Notes: generated from the letters alone by a model not told the origin. Shown: positions 27,356-38,678, counted from the first letter of the stretch. The stretch is 64,000 bases of DNA from Chalara sp. BL73 (GCA_918026815.1 CAKJVC010000154.1:124001-188000), one strand, 5' to 3'. A program made the numbers and translations.

Positions 27356-28666
27356 CTATACGAGAAATGTTAGAGCCGATAGGGAAAAAGCATCAGTACC
27401 AGTCTGCAGCGTCGGCTCAATGACTGGTGCAAAAAATGGAGAGTGATTCTCCGGTATTAGTTCTGACAACTTGCCCTTCTTCTCCGCATCATTCCATTTG
27501 TTCGCCTCCGTTCCGCCGAAGTTCCAATACACATATGGAATGCGATGAACAGATGCAAGGTTATCAAAATCCTCTGTAGCAGTATCTAGCTCCATTGCTC
27601 GCAGGTCTTCTCCAAAGTATTGCTGAAATGCTTTCATCACGGTGTCCGTTTTCTCTGGGTCATTCACTGTCATTGGTGTACGCTCATATTGCTTAATTAT
27701 TGGTAGGCGCTCGACTCCTGCTGCCTCCGCTTCGGCTATGATGATTCTTTTGATCGCTTTAAGTACTTTACTCCGTACAGATTCATCATATGTACGCACG
27801 TTGAGCTTGAAATCGACCTGTTCTGGAATGATATTTCCCGCTGAGCCTGCATGTATACTTGCGCAAGTGATGACGGCAATATCTGTTGGTGCGATTTCAC
27901 GGCTGATGATGCTTTGGAGGCGTATGATGATGTGGCTAGCCAATAGAATGGGATCTATACAATGCTGTGGAGTTCCAGCATGACCTCCTTTCCCAAACAC
28001 TGTCACGTCAAAAGAATCAGCCGCCGTCAAAGCGGGACCTGAGCGAATGGCAACAACTCCGGATCGAAGTGAAACGACATGCTGTCCTAGGATAACATCT
28101 GGAATTGGTACGATTTTGTCGTACAGACCATGCTTGACCATAGCTTCTGCACCACCATTCTGTTCTTCATTCGGTTGGAAGAGAACGATGAGTGTGCCAG
28201 ACCATTCGGATTTCGCATCATAGAGCAATGTCGCAGCTGCCAACAAAGCTGCAACATGCATATCATGGCCGCATGCATGCATGACAGGCCGTTCAATCCC
28301 ATTAACATCTTTCATCGTCTTATTACTCGCATAGTCAAGGCCATTCTTCTCTAGCAATGGAAGAGCATCCATATCTGCGCGGAGTAGTACTATTTTCCCT
28401 GGGCCATTCTTCAGCAAGCCAACTAGGCCATGTCCTCCAATATTTTCGGTGACATGATAACCGATCTTCTTGATATGCTCCGCCGCAATTTTGGCCGTGT
28501 TTCTTTCCTGTAATGATAGCTCGGGATCCTGGTGGATTTGTCGGTATATGGCTTCGAATGGCGCTAGGTTTGGTCGAAACTTCTTCACAATGACACCATG
28601 ATCCGCGACGTGAGAAACGAATTCATATTCAGCCAAAAGGTCGTCTTGTGGCTTCTGTGTGAGCAT
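27356..28666 (-). CDS. M20 family amidohydrolase/peptidase
   Basis: Single-exon gene of 436 residues. Zinc-dependent hydrolase of amide bonds in N-acyl amino acids or similar conjugates (hippurate hydrolase, IAA-amino acid hydrolase group). Metal-binding and catalytic motifs are all visible: RADMDALPL, HACGHDMH, the tandem acidic pair in PNEEQNGGA, and a late His in ENHSPFF. The dimerisation-domain signature GKGGHAGTPQHCIDP is intact. There is no signal peptide, so it is probably cytosolic. It ends convergently with the CorA-like gene, 70 bp apart. The lack of introns is unusual beside its many-exon neighbours and fits a compact or transferred gene, though this alone is not proof. Confidence 0.9.
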   Translation of the reverse strand: MLTQKPQDDLLAEYEFVSHVADHGVIVKKFRPNLAPFEAIYRQIHQDPELSLQERNTAKIAAEHIKKIGYHVTENIGGHGLVGLLKNGPGKIVLLRADMDALPLLEKNGLDYASNKTMKDVNGIERPVMHACGHDMHVAALLAAATLLYDAKSEWSGTLIVLFQPNEEQNGGAEAMVKHGLYDKIVPIPDVILGQHVVSLRSGVVAIRSGPALTAADSFDVTVFGKGGHAGTPQHCIDPILLASHIIIRLQSIISREIAPTDIAVITCASIHAGSAGNIIPEQVDFKLNVRTYDESVRSKVLKAIKRIIIAEAEAAGVERLPIIKQYERTPMTVNDPEKTDTVMKAFQQYFGEDLRAMELDTATEDFDNLASVHRIPYVYWNFGGTEANKWNDAEKKGKLSELIPENHSPFFAPVIEPTLQTGTDAFSLSALTFLV

Positions 28667-29523
28667 TCCTGTACCAGTTTTATTATTCTACTTCTTAATT
28701 TAGGAGGCGAGGAGATGTTGCCTTGGGTGAACTGAAGCATCGCGAATGAGCGATGACTGTCGGCCTGACGCATCACTGAAATGAGTATTATCAAAAATAC
28801 TACGAAGTGAAGCCTTCGATAAGCCATAGATATTATGTGCGGACGGCCTAGTTGTAAAAACCACACAAGGTCAAAATATATTTAAGTTTCGGCTACAAGC
28901 AAACAGGAGGAGGCTGCGACTATGTCACTTCTTCGCATCATACACAATTCGTGAAAATTGAGTCAATGACCTAGGTGCCGTCAGCATTCTCGGGGAGGGG
29001 GGGCAGTTTGACCTCCAAAATTGCGGCTCATCTTCGAAATGTACCACTGCCCGACCGAATGGCCGCACAGTGCATGAAGAGCCTGTCACAGGGGCATTCT
29101 GGGCTACTCTAGGTGTCAACACTCTCTTGCCAGCATATATTGTAGTCGAACCATATCAGGAGGCGCAGGCATGTGGAGCGGTGCATTATTGAGGACGAAA
29201 AACGATTGACGCAGCTGTGGGAATATTGGCAAGTATATGGCCCTTCCAGGTCTTACAACTTGAAACAGGTGTTACATGGTTACGCTTGTCAGCATATCAT
29301 TTGACGCCTCCTTTTCTTGTGTAACCTTGATGATCTCCATCATGCGCTCTCCATTCGCAATGGAATTATGTCTCGCGAGAGGCGGCTACTATATGGACAT
29401 CACTTTCCCACTAGAAACAAGACATCTAAATTCTATATTTCAGCTTCCCTATAAAACCGCTGTATCTGAGTATTTTACGCCATATAGAACAACCCTTCCC
29501 TCTTCGATCATCTAAATACCATA
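28667..29523. other. Intergenic region upstream of the M20 gene
   Basis: Promoter side of the M20 gene (minus strand) and of the small 59-codon frame (plus strand). A TATA-like CTATAAAACC lies at about 29449-29458. Other open frames are short and featureless. Confidence 0.4.
29449..29458 (+). promoter_or_regulatory. TATA-like box upstream of the 59-codon frame
   Basis: CTATAAAACC sits about 65 bases before the ATG at 29524, followed by a pyrimidine-rich stretch, which is the usual spacing for a fungal TATA promoter. This is the main reason to take the small frame seriously. Confidence 0.35.
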
Positions 29524-29703
29524 ATGCCTCAAGTCTGTATCGAAAAACGTCAGCCATGGATTAAGTATCTTGCTGTTGCCAGAGCTTGCCCACAGTACCT
29601 CGTTGGTGCACACTTGGAGCCTGCATCACCTGCCGTTATTAATGCAGCTCGCGATGAGGACGATGAAATCAGTCTTATTCCAGAGCTAGACACCAAGTCC
29701 TGA
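29524..29703 (+). CDS. Possible small protein, 59 residues, unknown
   Basis: A continuous frame from ATG (MPQVCIEKRQPWIKYLAVAR) to TGA, preceded by a TATA-like box at a normal distance. The C-terminal third is acidic (ARDEDDEISLIPELDTKS). There is no signal peptide or membrane segment, and I recognise no family. It could instead be the first exon of a longer gene or a chance frame. Confidence 0.3.
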   Translation: MPQVCIEKRQPWIKYLAVARACPQYLVGAHLEPASPAVINAARDEDDEISLIPELDTKS

Positions 29704-30083
29704 GTAGGCACAAACCCTATTTGTTGCATAAGGAAGCCGCTGAATGAAAAACAAGCATCATCAATGTCCTTTCGGCGACTAAGACTCGAGCACCGTACAG
29801 TTTTTCTCGAAGTGGGTCAACGTTTGCCTTTTCATGGCCGTAGCCTTCTGTACAACCTTTCAAGGATGAGAATTTGTCTACTTGGTTTTGTTCTTAATCA
29901 TGTAGATGGATGGATGAGCCACGGCAGTAGATGCAGCTCGTTTCTTGCCACGAAAACCGCAGTCTTAGTTACTGATGTAACAGTTGGACATATTTGCTTC
30001 GCTCAATGTTACAGATTTCTTGAATGTTCCAAATATTACAGAATAGAATCCTGATCACTATGCCCAAAGAATCTGAACTACTG

Positions 30084-31160
30084 CTAACTTGGACTCATAA
30101 CCAGAAGCCTCACTTCGATGCTCTGACGAGGAGGCATACTTCCTTTCCCAATGTCTAGCCCAGCACCATGTGGAGGAACGTCTCGTGGCGTTAGCTATTT
30201 ATTATTACAAGTTCTCGGTGGTTCCGACTTACTGGAATGTTTTTCATTCATGACAGAATCCCAAGTATTGAAGAAGATGACCTCATCAGGTTGCTGATTT
30301 GAAAGCATAAACCACTTGTGATAGTCACGGTACTTCAAGTAGAATGAATGCTCAACCTTATTAGGAAGAACTTTGTCGACTTCTACTAAATCTTCGTGAA
30401 ATACAGTTCGGCTGTCGCATAGCACCAGGGGAGCATTTTCTACTAGTTTTAAGGGCCTCCAAAGGCTAGGGTATAGATCAGCATAGAAACTCGTAAAATT
30501 AAAAGCATCATACTTGACAAAACGCACACGCCAAAGGCCATCCCTGACTCGTTGAACTTCTTTGTTCGTGAGGTGCATAGCGAGTCTCTCCCAGCCGCCC
30601 GCATTTGAAAAATCTGTTAATAATTTAGTTATAAAATATGTAGGAGCATAAAACGCTAACCACAATGAATATTAGACGCTGGTGGAATAGTATAGTGTCT
30701 AACGTTCTCGCTGTCTTCGGTAGGTATGACGACTGGTTTCATGGAATTCTCTCGAATCTGAAATTTTATATTAGGGATAATGATTTCTATGTAAGTGAAT
30801 GACAATGATGCACACCCGCCAGTCAAAACAAGTCACTCGTGATATGCCTAGTTGCTGCTTCGCAAGTAGAATCGACTCTTCGAGATACTTTACAAGATTC
30901 TGGCTATTCTTTTTGCTGAGACCAAATTCTTCGATGTCAAGACAACATTGCGACTGATGTTGGATGAATTTGAAGCCACAGTCATCCAGAACAAAATCCT
31001 TTTCATGGTTCCTCGCGTCCAACACTACGATATTTGGCTGGTCAACAAATTTGCAGTTCGTCTGCCAGTCGGAAGGCATGTTAGGAAACCCTATAAGTCT
31101 GAAAGGTTTCTCCTCATTGTAAAGAGGATCATCCTCTATAAATGTCAGCGTAGTAAGCAT
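30084..31160 (-). CDS. AsaB/CmcJ-family hydroxylase/desaturase-like protein
   Basis: Exons 30816-31160, 30661-30757, 30233-30613 and 30084-30181 give 306 residues, all phases consistent. The family (AsaB, CmcJ/NvfI-like, sometimes named GA4 desaturase-like) is common in fungal secondary-metabolite clusters and is thought to act as oxidoreductases. Recognisable family features are the N-terminal ATLTFIEDDPLY-type start, the middle NIHCDFSNAG, the core WRPLKLVENAPLVLCDSR, and the C-terminal HKWFMLSNQQPDEVIFFNTWDS followed by PPRQSIEVRLLV. The last exon was found by phase and by the conserved PPRQSIEVR ending; without it the frame would run into an unrelated tail. No signal peptide. Substrate unknown. 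The gene sits 1.4 kb from the M20 gene. Confidence 0.8.
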
Positions 31161-32526
31161 CTTGGTCTAGGAACTGAAATTTCAACTACTGTACGGATCA
31201 AATTATTAGAGTAAGGAAACGTATATAACACTGAATATATTTGGATTTAAACCGTATCACACGCAACTGGCATCGGCCATAGGATGGTATCGATGGAATA
31301 TGCCTATTACCGATGTCCAATCACTTCAATGTACAATAAGTGGTGCAACAAACCCAAGCAAGGCTCAGCTCTCCGATTCTTACATCCAAGGTCCTTTCCT
31401 ATTAGTCAGACCTGTCGTGTGATGAGCTTATATCACTAAAAGAAATCGCTAGTCTTATGCCTGGCCTCCTCCAAATATTCGCCAAGATATCTTTGGTCCT
31501 GTTAGAAGGCCCCCTTGCATCAACCAAGCAAAAATTCAATCGATGAGGCGATCAATAGTATTCACGATGATATCCACATAGGAAGAAGGCTGCACTGGGC
31601 GTTCTGCCGAGTTGTGCATCAAAATTAATTGAATCCTGAGTGCCATAGTTGGGTCGCAGTAACTTGGGGCATTGTGAATGGTTTTACTGCCTGGTTACAC
31701 AAAATAAGGGCCAATTATGACAAAATTCTTTCGGGAAAAGTGGAAGTTTAGCCTCTTAACTTGTTCTTCTATCTGGTTGTCTATTCGGATGTGCTAATAG
31801 GCTATGGTCAGATACAATTCTATCTCGATGATAACAGCTTCTACCGTGCTGAGCATTCTTTTGCTATATCACCATATGGTGAGTTTTAAGGACACCAAAT
31901 CCCAAAAATCTATGTAAGGACTAGGCGCCTGGTCAAATTGTATCTCCTCTCTTCTCTTCATATGCTCTATGCAGATATATGCAGGCCATCCTGAGAGAGA
32001 GCAACCAGAGTAATGAGTCCACTAGCAATAGTGTGCGAACTGAACTTGTCTCCAGAGTCAAACCTGAGTCTGCTGATGCCTTGACTTATGGGAGATCGAT
32101 AGCAACAGAGTGAATACTCAAGTTTGAAGCAACCTTGGATATAGATTGAAGACAACAGACCACCTTGTCAGTGTAATTTCGCGACATCTGCTACTGTAGA
32201 TACGCTGTATATTTTGGTCTTGTTCGATCTTCCAAGTTTTAGTAATCTTTTTCTTCAGCTCCTAATAGCAGAAGCCGCTATTGATGAACCTCGTGTAGAA
32301 TATGCACAATTCTAAAGGAGGAACTCCCTAGACAAGATGCTAGCATGTGTGACCTACTCTACTGTTCTGTTATGATGAGGTGCTTTATGGGGTGGTACAC
32401 TGGGTGGCTGAGGATTGCTGGCTAACTCCTTGGAAAAGAGCCGTGTAGCTCATTGTTTGTATATACGGGGTTGATGTTGGAAGCAGAACCTGGACAAGAA
32501 AGCTTGGTCGAGTTCTGGGTACCAAA
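31161..32526. other. Gene-free, moderately AT-rich region
   Basis: No frame with a domain or splice pattern was found. The right end should have held the N-terminal half of the Hsp70-like gene, but I cannot find its ATPase start motif here. Confidence 0.4.
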
Positions 32527-33718
32527 GCGGTGGTTATATCCGTGAATCTAGCATTTGTCATTTGTGATGCAGGTGGCGGAACTGTCGATTTGATATCATA
32601 CACCATTGAGCAGCTTGAACCTGCACTGCAAGTGAGGGAGACAGCTCCTGGCAGTGGTGCACTATGCGGAAGTACATATCTGAATCGAAGATTTCGGGAA
32701 TTTCTTGTATCTAGGCTAGGGCAAAAAGAGGGATTTGAACAGGAGACTGTTAACGATGCAATGAAGAAATTCGACGAAGAGGTAGGTTATGCTCAGCTAC
32801 AGGCCGCGGGCAACTGACTGCAGTATTGCAAGATCAAGAGAGAGTACTCGACCGGTGTCAAAGACGCAAACTACTGGGTTTCTATTCCAGGGCTTGCAAA
32901 TAATCCCTGACTTTGTGTCCGAAGAAACAAATTGACCCTTCCATCGGACGACGTTAGAGAAATACTTAAACCGGTAATAGACGAATTACTAAAGCTGGTT
33001 CAGGATCAGATTAGGAGCACCAATACAGAGGTCAAAGCAGGTCTGTGGTTGGTGGGTTCGCTGGCAGTCAGTATCTACTCCAACGACTTCGCGAAACTCT
33101 CCCGAAATCCACTGCAGTGCTTCAGCCAGGTTATGGCTGGAGTGCTGTAGTTCAAGGTGCACTTCTAAGAGGACTTGCTGGTTGCGACCCTCAGCATGAA
33201 AAAGTCCGGTTAACTTCGCGAGTCGCACGAAAGCATATCGGAATTCTCTGCAGTGTTCCGTTCGGCGGAATAACGCACTTGATGTCTCAACGGTGTGTAT
33301 CAATATACAGAGAATCAAATGAACATAAATCTAAGCTGCTTCAGATACTTTGAAAAATATAGTGGCAAGTGAGAGACGCCAACCAAGTCGTGGTTTATCA
33401 CCAAGGTATGACTGCTCGAACCTGGGATTTTTTCTAAAAATGCTCTATCTGTACAATTTAAAGGGCGATGCTATCAAAGAGGATACTCCTTTCACTTTTC
33501 GATACAAGATGAGCACACTCGTCTCAAAAGGGAAGCCAGCGAAGCACGAGGATATCATCTACTATGATCGCACAGATTGGCCAGCCGTGATTTATCAAGA
33601 TAGAGAGGCTATAGAGCTGGTCAGACTTTGTGTGAAGATGCATGACTTGCCCTCAGATGCGCTGGAAATGGAGATAAAAAAGCCCACGAACTTTACAATA
33701 CTTTTAGATACACTATAG
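32527..33718 (+). pseudogene. Broken Hsp70-like (actin-like ATPase domain) gene
   Basis: Remnant of the fungal Hsp12A-like group of Hsp70-related ATPases. The first recognisable part is the phosphate-binding motif FVICDAGGGTVDLISYTI. An intron can be drawn at 32782-32823, after which the frame runs on to a TGA at 32908-32910 inside a conserved stretch (PGLANNP, stop, LCVRRNKLTL). A second lesion, a frameshift, falls near 33037, between ...NTEVKA and VVGGFAGSQYLLQRLRETL. Further pieces (GYGWSAVVQGALLRGLA, then LKGDAIKEDTPFTFRYKM) follow in shifted frames to a stop at 33718. The N-terminal ~200 residues with the first ATP-binding motif are absent. One stop, one frameshift and a missing start together make this a pseudogene. 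Confidence 0.75.
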
Positions 33719-34593
33719 AGTCAACATATCAGTCAGGATCCACCAAATATGAGCTGCTGCACAAGGGTGAGTAGCAAATCCCTTCCCACCCGGAAAGCCG
33801 GAGATCTTGGCCGAGAAATGCTAATCATTTGGTGGAAGGCAAACGGTATAGTGCAGTGAGCACAGAATACGTATGAAATCATAAGGAGAGGTGTGATACA
33901 CGATGGCAAGCAGTGGAGAGATAGGGGTGAGGCCAAATGTGCAACATGTTGATATTTGTGAAAATACAAATTTGGTTTAACCTAATCGAAAAGCAGATGT
34001 TTGAGGAATGGCCACTACTTCATCGCAATTGATTCAAGAGATGTAAATTAAAATAGTGTGAGATTACAATCTACACGACAGGCCGCTCAAGCCTCTTGAG
34101 GGTCACAACTTGGCGAGCTGATCGGTATTATAAGGTGTTAGTTGCTCTCACAGATCACATGAAATTATTGGGACCTGCGTTTAGGATATGACTTTGGGAT
34201 AAGTCCACAGGGTCAAGTCTGAGACTTACGCATTGAACAATGAACCGTCCTCTTCTTGTCGTATGCTCTAACTTTTTTCCGCGATGAGAACGGTGTTTGC
34301 GGACGAATCAATGGACATGGACAAGATGAATTCAAGCCGTCAAACGTCACGTGATTCAACCGATTTCGAAGCTCGCCTTTCTTAGTCCTAGCAGTATCTG
34401 GAGGCTGCAGGTTCTCGGTATAATAAGCCATGGTGTATTATAAGGTATTGGGAGACGATATCCAGTATATCTATGATGATAGATCTTGAGGTGGAGACGA
34501 GGCTGGCGGGACCCACTTTGTCATCTCAAGACTTATCCAAGACCATGACCAAACATACCTCAAAAGGTAGGGTCTGACGACGCTGATGTTTAC
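33719..34593. other. Intergenic region
   Basis: No frame with a domain. It separates the Hsp70-like relic from a pair of coding-like frames just upstream of the F-box gene. Confidence 0.4.
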
Positions 34594-34886
34594 ATGGACC
34601 CCTTACTGCCACAAGCGAATTCAAAACGACGAACGCCAGGTTCCGCCAAATATTTGTCCCTAGACTTTCTCAATCAATCTTCTAAATCGGTGCCTAGGAC
34701 CAGCAGGTCGCTATTGCTTTCCAATCTCGACTTTGAGCACCTCAATTGTACCAGGAATTAAAAGAGCGTCTGGCGAGCTGTTTCTCTGATGCCTCGTGGG
34801 TCAAGATCCTGAAGGGAAAGCCTCCGGAGGAAGCAACTATCACTTTCTCACCGGATCCCAAATTAATAGCAGATCTCTGCTCATAA
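34594..34886 (+). pseudogene. Coding-like fragment split by a 2-base frameshift, unknown family
   Basis: The frame from ATG 34594 reads MDPLLPQANSKRRTPGSAKY and onward to ...LLLSNLDFEHLN, then stops at 34759-34761. From 34749 the next frame reads YQELKERLASCFSDASWVKI and ends naturally with LIADLCS and TAA at 34884-34886. Dropping two bases near 34747 would join them into one protein of about 97 residues with even, protein-like composition. I recognise no family. The TAA lies only 15 bases before the F-box ATG, so it may also be a relic whose promoter is now used by the F-box gene. Confidence 0.4.
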
Positions 34887-34901
34887 TTCGGAGTTGAGAA
34901 A

Positions 34902-36575
34902 ATGGATCAAGCGTTGCAACTAGAAATAGCCGGTCAGTCGCAGCTGAGCTCGCCGGGAGAGTCACAGGCACAATGGAGGAAGCTTATCAGTCCTGTTTCT
35001 CGCGGAGAAGTCCGACCAGTGCATATTCTCGACCTCGCGGATGAATTACTCGCCAGGATATTTGAAGGCATTCGCGAACGTGAGGTGCAACACCCCTCAC
35101 AATACAATAGCCCGAACGGCGTCGATGATATAAGAAGTATCCGACTTACCTGTCGTCGCTTCTGCGATACAAGTTCTCATCTTCTTCTCTGCATAGCAAA
35201 GGTCGAACTTGGGTGTTCATCATTGTCCCGCTTCGAAGCTATATCATGCCATCCAATAGTTAGTAAAGGAATTCAAGCTGTTCGGGTTTACTTAGGCTAC
35301 TATGATGAGATATTGGCCACTGATTTTCGAAGCTTTGTTGACTACCACTATATTCGTCTATTAGAAAAAACCAACTCGGAGGAACAATGGGCGGACATCA
35401 CAAAGGATGACGCTACACGAGCAATGATAAGAGGGAAGGCACCGACTTTCCATGAAATGCTAGATTCATGGCGATCGTGGCTTGACGGTCACACATCTAT
35501 TGAAGCTTTAGCTCAACTCAAGCCTCTTCGTGCTGCTTTCCATCGGTACAACGAGCTCTACGTCGAGCAGCAGAGCCTTTGCGAGAACGATAAATTCGTT
35601 CAAGAAGTCGCAGCTGGTGTTGCAAGAATGACCCGCGCAACGCGGCTTGAAATGCACGAGCATGGTGTTGCGTACATGCTTCCAAAGCACTGGGCTGAGG
35701 AAATTAACGATGGCGGCGTCTTCGTCATTGACAACACCCAAGTGCCTGTTTGGTTGGAGACTTTTCGGCCACAACAACTGTATTCTTCTCCAGTTCAGGC
35801 GTTTCGCAGGCTGCCAATTGCTATGCACAAAGCTTGTAGCTCGCAAATCCACGATCTGCATATCAAGATATTTCAACCAAGCATTCTATCCGCGCTTGTA
35901 GGAAGCGAAGAAGAAGTCGTAGCCCTTAAAGCTGCTATGCAAGGGTTAACATCATTTTCCTTCTGGCCCCTCAATACGAAACTTGTTGACCCTTGGCCAA
36001 CGCTTTGCCCAGGAGAGATTGATGCTTTTGGTGTCTGCTTATCGTCTATTTTAAATACTCCATACCTCCACAAGCTGAGCTTGAATCTCGAATCTCTCCA
36101 AGTTGGAGACCACCCTGGGGCTTTGCCGCCGTTCTCCTTCGGTTCCCTAACCAGATATTCGATTTGGGAGAATCTGCAATGGATACAACTCTGCCATGTC
36201 CCCATCTACCTATCCGAGCTAGAGCGTCTCTTCGGTCAGCTGTCCAAACCAATCGAGTATTTGAACTTCCACTATGTCCAACTTGTGAGTGGCACCTGGG
36301 ATGAGGCTCTTTACACCCTGCATAATAAAGATATCCTATCATTCAAGTTGTTCGGTCCTTCAGGTGGAGAGCTCGATGACCTGACGTGGAAAGAGCAACA
36401 GTTCATCTTTGCGCCTAATATCAAAAATCGTGATATGACCAGCAGGGCTGAGGAGTATGTGAGGTCTTCGGGCTGGGAAGTATTGCAGAACCCTATCACC
36501 ACAGTGCTCGAGAGACGAAAAATAAATTTAGATCCAAATTCTGGCAGCATTGAGGATACCGATAGCGATGAATGA
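34902..36575 (+). CDS. F-box protein
   Basis: Single-exon gene of 557 residues. The F-box lies near residues 40-85: HILDLADELLARIFEGI, a spacer, then IRSIRLTCRRFCDTSSHLLL. F-box proteins bind SKP1 and bring substrates to SCF ubiquitin ligases. The remaining ~450 residues are the variable fungal type with scattered leucine-rich segments (YLHKLSLNLESLQVG, YLNFHYVQLVSG) and no WD40 repeats, so the target cannot be told. The C-terminus is acidic (SIEDTDSDE). No signal peptide. Confidence 0.75.
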   Translation: MDQALQLEIAGQSQLSSPGESQAQWRKLISPVSRGEVRPVHILDLADELLARIFEGIREREVQHPSQYNSPNGVDDIRSIRLTCRRFCDTSSHLLLCIAKVELGCSSLSRFEAISCHPIVSKGIQAVRVYLGYYDEILATDFRSFVDYHYIRLLEKTNSEEQWADITKDDATRAMIRGKAPTFHEMLDSWRSWLDGHTSIEALAQLKPLRAAFHRYNELYVEQQSLCENDKFVQEVAAGVARMTRATRLEMHEHGVAYMLPKHWAEEINDGGVFVIDNTQVPVWLETFRPQQLYSSPVQAFRRLPIAMHKACSSQIHDLHIKIFQPSILSALVGSEEEVVALKAAMQGLTSFSFWPLNTKLVDPWPTLCPGEIDAFGVCLSSILNTPYLHKLSLNLESLQVGDHPGALPPFSFGSLTRYSIWENLQWIQLCHVPIYLSELERLFGQLSKPIEYLNFHYVQLVSGTWDEALYTLHNKDILSFKLFGPSGGELDDLTWKEQQFIFAPNIKNRDMTSRAEEYVRSSGWEVLQNPITTVLERRKINLDPNSGSIEDTDSDE

Positions 36576-37324
36576 GTTGACTTGTACTGAGCAGTTATGG
36601 AGGCGAGACATTCTGTTGCTTTGAGCCTCCGCCCGGCGATGCCTCCCTTTGATCGTAGGCACGTCAGCTTAATGGTAGTGAGAGACGAATATTAGGAATG
36701 AGCGCAGAGTGTGATTGTATGCCGGTGGTTGAGTTTAGTAGGAGGTGCCAGGATTGAATTTAAGGCGGGAGAATCTCGAGATAGAATTTCAGAAGTGCAG
36801 GTGAGTGTAGAAAGTGCGAACAATTAAGTCACAAGCCAAAGTTTCAATACATCTACTTAATGCTTTACAAAGAACGACAGAGAACGAAGAAATAAGGGCA
36901 GTACTTTGTTACAGCCATTTGAGATTGTAAAATTCGAGTCTCGTGGGAAAGTGGGTCTTGGCACAACATACCCCATTGTGGATTTCAGGTTGGCTTATTG
37001 AATGATTAAGCCCGTTCATTACAATTAGAAATAAATGCTTGCACCAAGAAGAAGACGAAATAATCTCCATGTTATTTCACAAACCACCAGAATGCTTACT
37101 CTCGGCTCAGGTTAAAGCGGCAGCTTCTCACGTCTAAACACTAAAACGGAAGCTCAGCGGATGCATCCGAGGTGGGGCAAATCTTAATGCAATGTCATGT
37201 GCAAAATATGTCTCGTAGAGTTTCTCTATCCTTCTTCAGTCAAACAAGAGGTCTTATTTCCTTGGTGCATTCATTTGTTCGTTTCATTTGCATTAATTTT
37301 TATGTAATCTGATTCTCATTCATT
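36576..37324. other. Intergenic region between F-box and PrpF-like genes
   Basis: 3' flank of the F-box gene and promoter of the PrpF-like gene. No gene seen. Confidence 0.5.
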
Positions 37325-38678
37325 ATGTTCTCGGGTACAGTGAACCAGGGATTGCGAACCATCTTCAAGAATGCATCTAAAGAGCTCCTCAAAAGCAGAA
37401 CGCAGGACTGTGCTCGACTCAGTGATGTAACACGTCCTCAGAAGATAAATAAACTGCCCGCGGCGTACTATCGAGGAGGGACTTCCCGTGCGATAATATT
37501 CAAGCAGGAGGATTTGCCACCGGGTCGCAAAGAATGGGGTCGAATCTTCCTCGGATCAATTGGTTCTCCAGACAGGTAATAATTCTTGATATCCTTCACG
37601 CAGAAACAAACTTACAGGAGAACTAGTAATGGGAGACAGCTTGATGGCATGGGAGGCGGGATTTCCAGCTTATCTAAAGTCTGCGTCGTGGGCAAAAGTG
37701 AGCATCCAAGCGGAGCTGATGTGGACTATACATTTGTAGCTGTAAGCACATGATAAGTGCGCATATATGTTTTTGACCATTAACGAATAATAGTTGGGAG
37801 TTAAAAATGAGGAGGTTGACTACTCAAGCAATTGCGGGAATATGACAAGCGCAATTGGCCCCTTTGCAATCGATTCTGGTCTCGTCGATATCGAGAAAGC
37901 GAAGAGGGCGGGAGACCATAATGTCACTGTGAAAATTCACAATACGAATACTGGCAAGATCATCGATGCCACCTTCCCGGTTATTGACGGGGAAACTTCT
38001 TATTATGGTGACTTTGCTATCGATGGTGTGGAAGGAAGTTCTGCACGCATAGAATTGGCCTTCCTCGATCCGTCCGGGAGCAAAACTGGAAAGCTTTTGC
38101 CGACAGGAAACGCTATCGATGTCATCGAAGGTACGAAAGCGAGCCTGGTTGACTGTGGGAATCCTTGCTGCTTCGTCAGCGCCTCTGATCTTGATATCGA
38201 TGGCACTATCCTGCCAGACGAGATTGAAGCACATCCAGACCTTCTAGCGCGATTGGATAAGATCAGGCGACGAGCTTCAGTGCTCATGGGACTGAGTAAG
38301 ATTCCTGAAGAAGCTACAGGGTCGGTGCCTAAAATTGCCATCGTGTCTACACCTGTCACTCAAAAAGTTTTATCCGGCGAGAAGATGGAGGCAGAATCGA
38401 TTGATGTGGTGGTGAGGGCAATATCTGTCGGGCAACCTCACCGCGCTGTTCCTATCACGGTTGCGATGGCCATTGCCGCTGCATCAAAGATTGAGGGGTC
38501 AACGGTAAATATCTTGACCACTTCACGAAATAGTGTTGATCCGAAAGGATTAACCCTTGGCCATCCGAGCGGGAGGATCGTTGTGGGCTCTACCTTTGAC
38601 GAATCAGGCTCGTTGACTGCTGCGAAAGTATACCGAACTGCTAGAAGGTTAATGGACGGAGATGTATATTGGAGGTGA
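37325..38678 (+). CDS. PrpF-like isomerase (methylaconitate isomerase family)
   Basis: Exons 37325-37575, 37618-37741 and 37794-38678 (introns 42 and 52 bp) give 419 residues. The family has a diaminopimelate-epimerase-like fold and isomerises double bonds in tricarboxylic acids such as 2-methylaconitate; several fungal members act on other substrates. Family motifs are clear: YYRGGTSRAIIF near the start, RQLDGMGGGISSLSKV across the second exon, SSNCGNMTSAIGPFAI, and the C-terminal QPHRAVPITVAMAIAAAS and HPSGRIVVGS. The first ~45 residues precede the conserved start, are rich in Arg, Lys and Ser and have almost no acidic residues before residue 20, so a mitochondrial presequence is possible. 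The second intron falls just before the Cys-containing NCGN loop. Confidence 0.88.
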
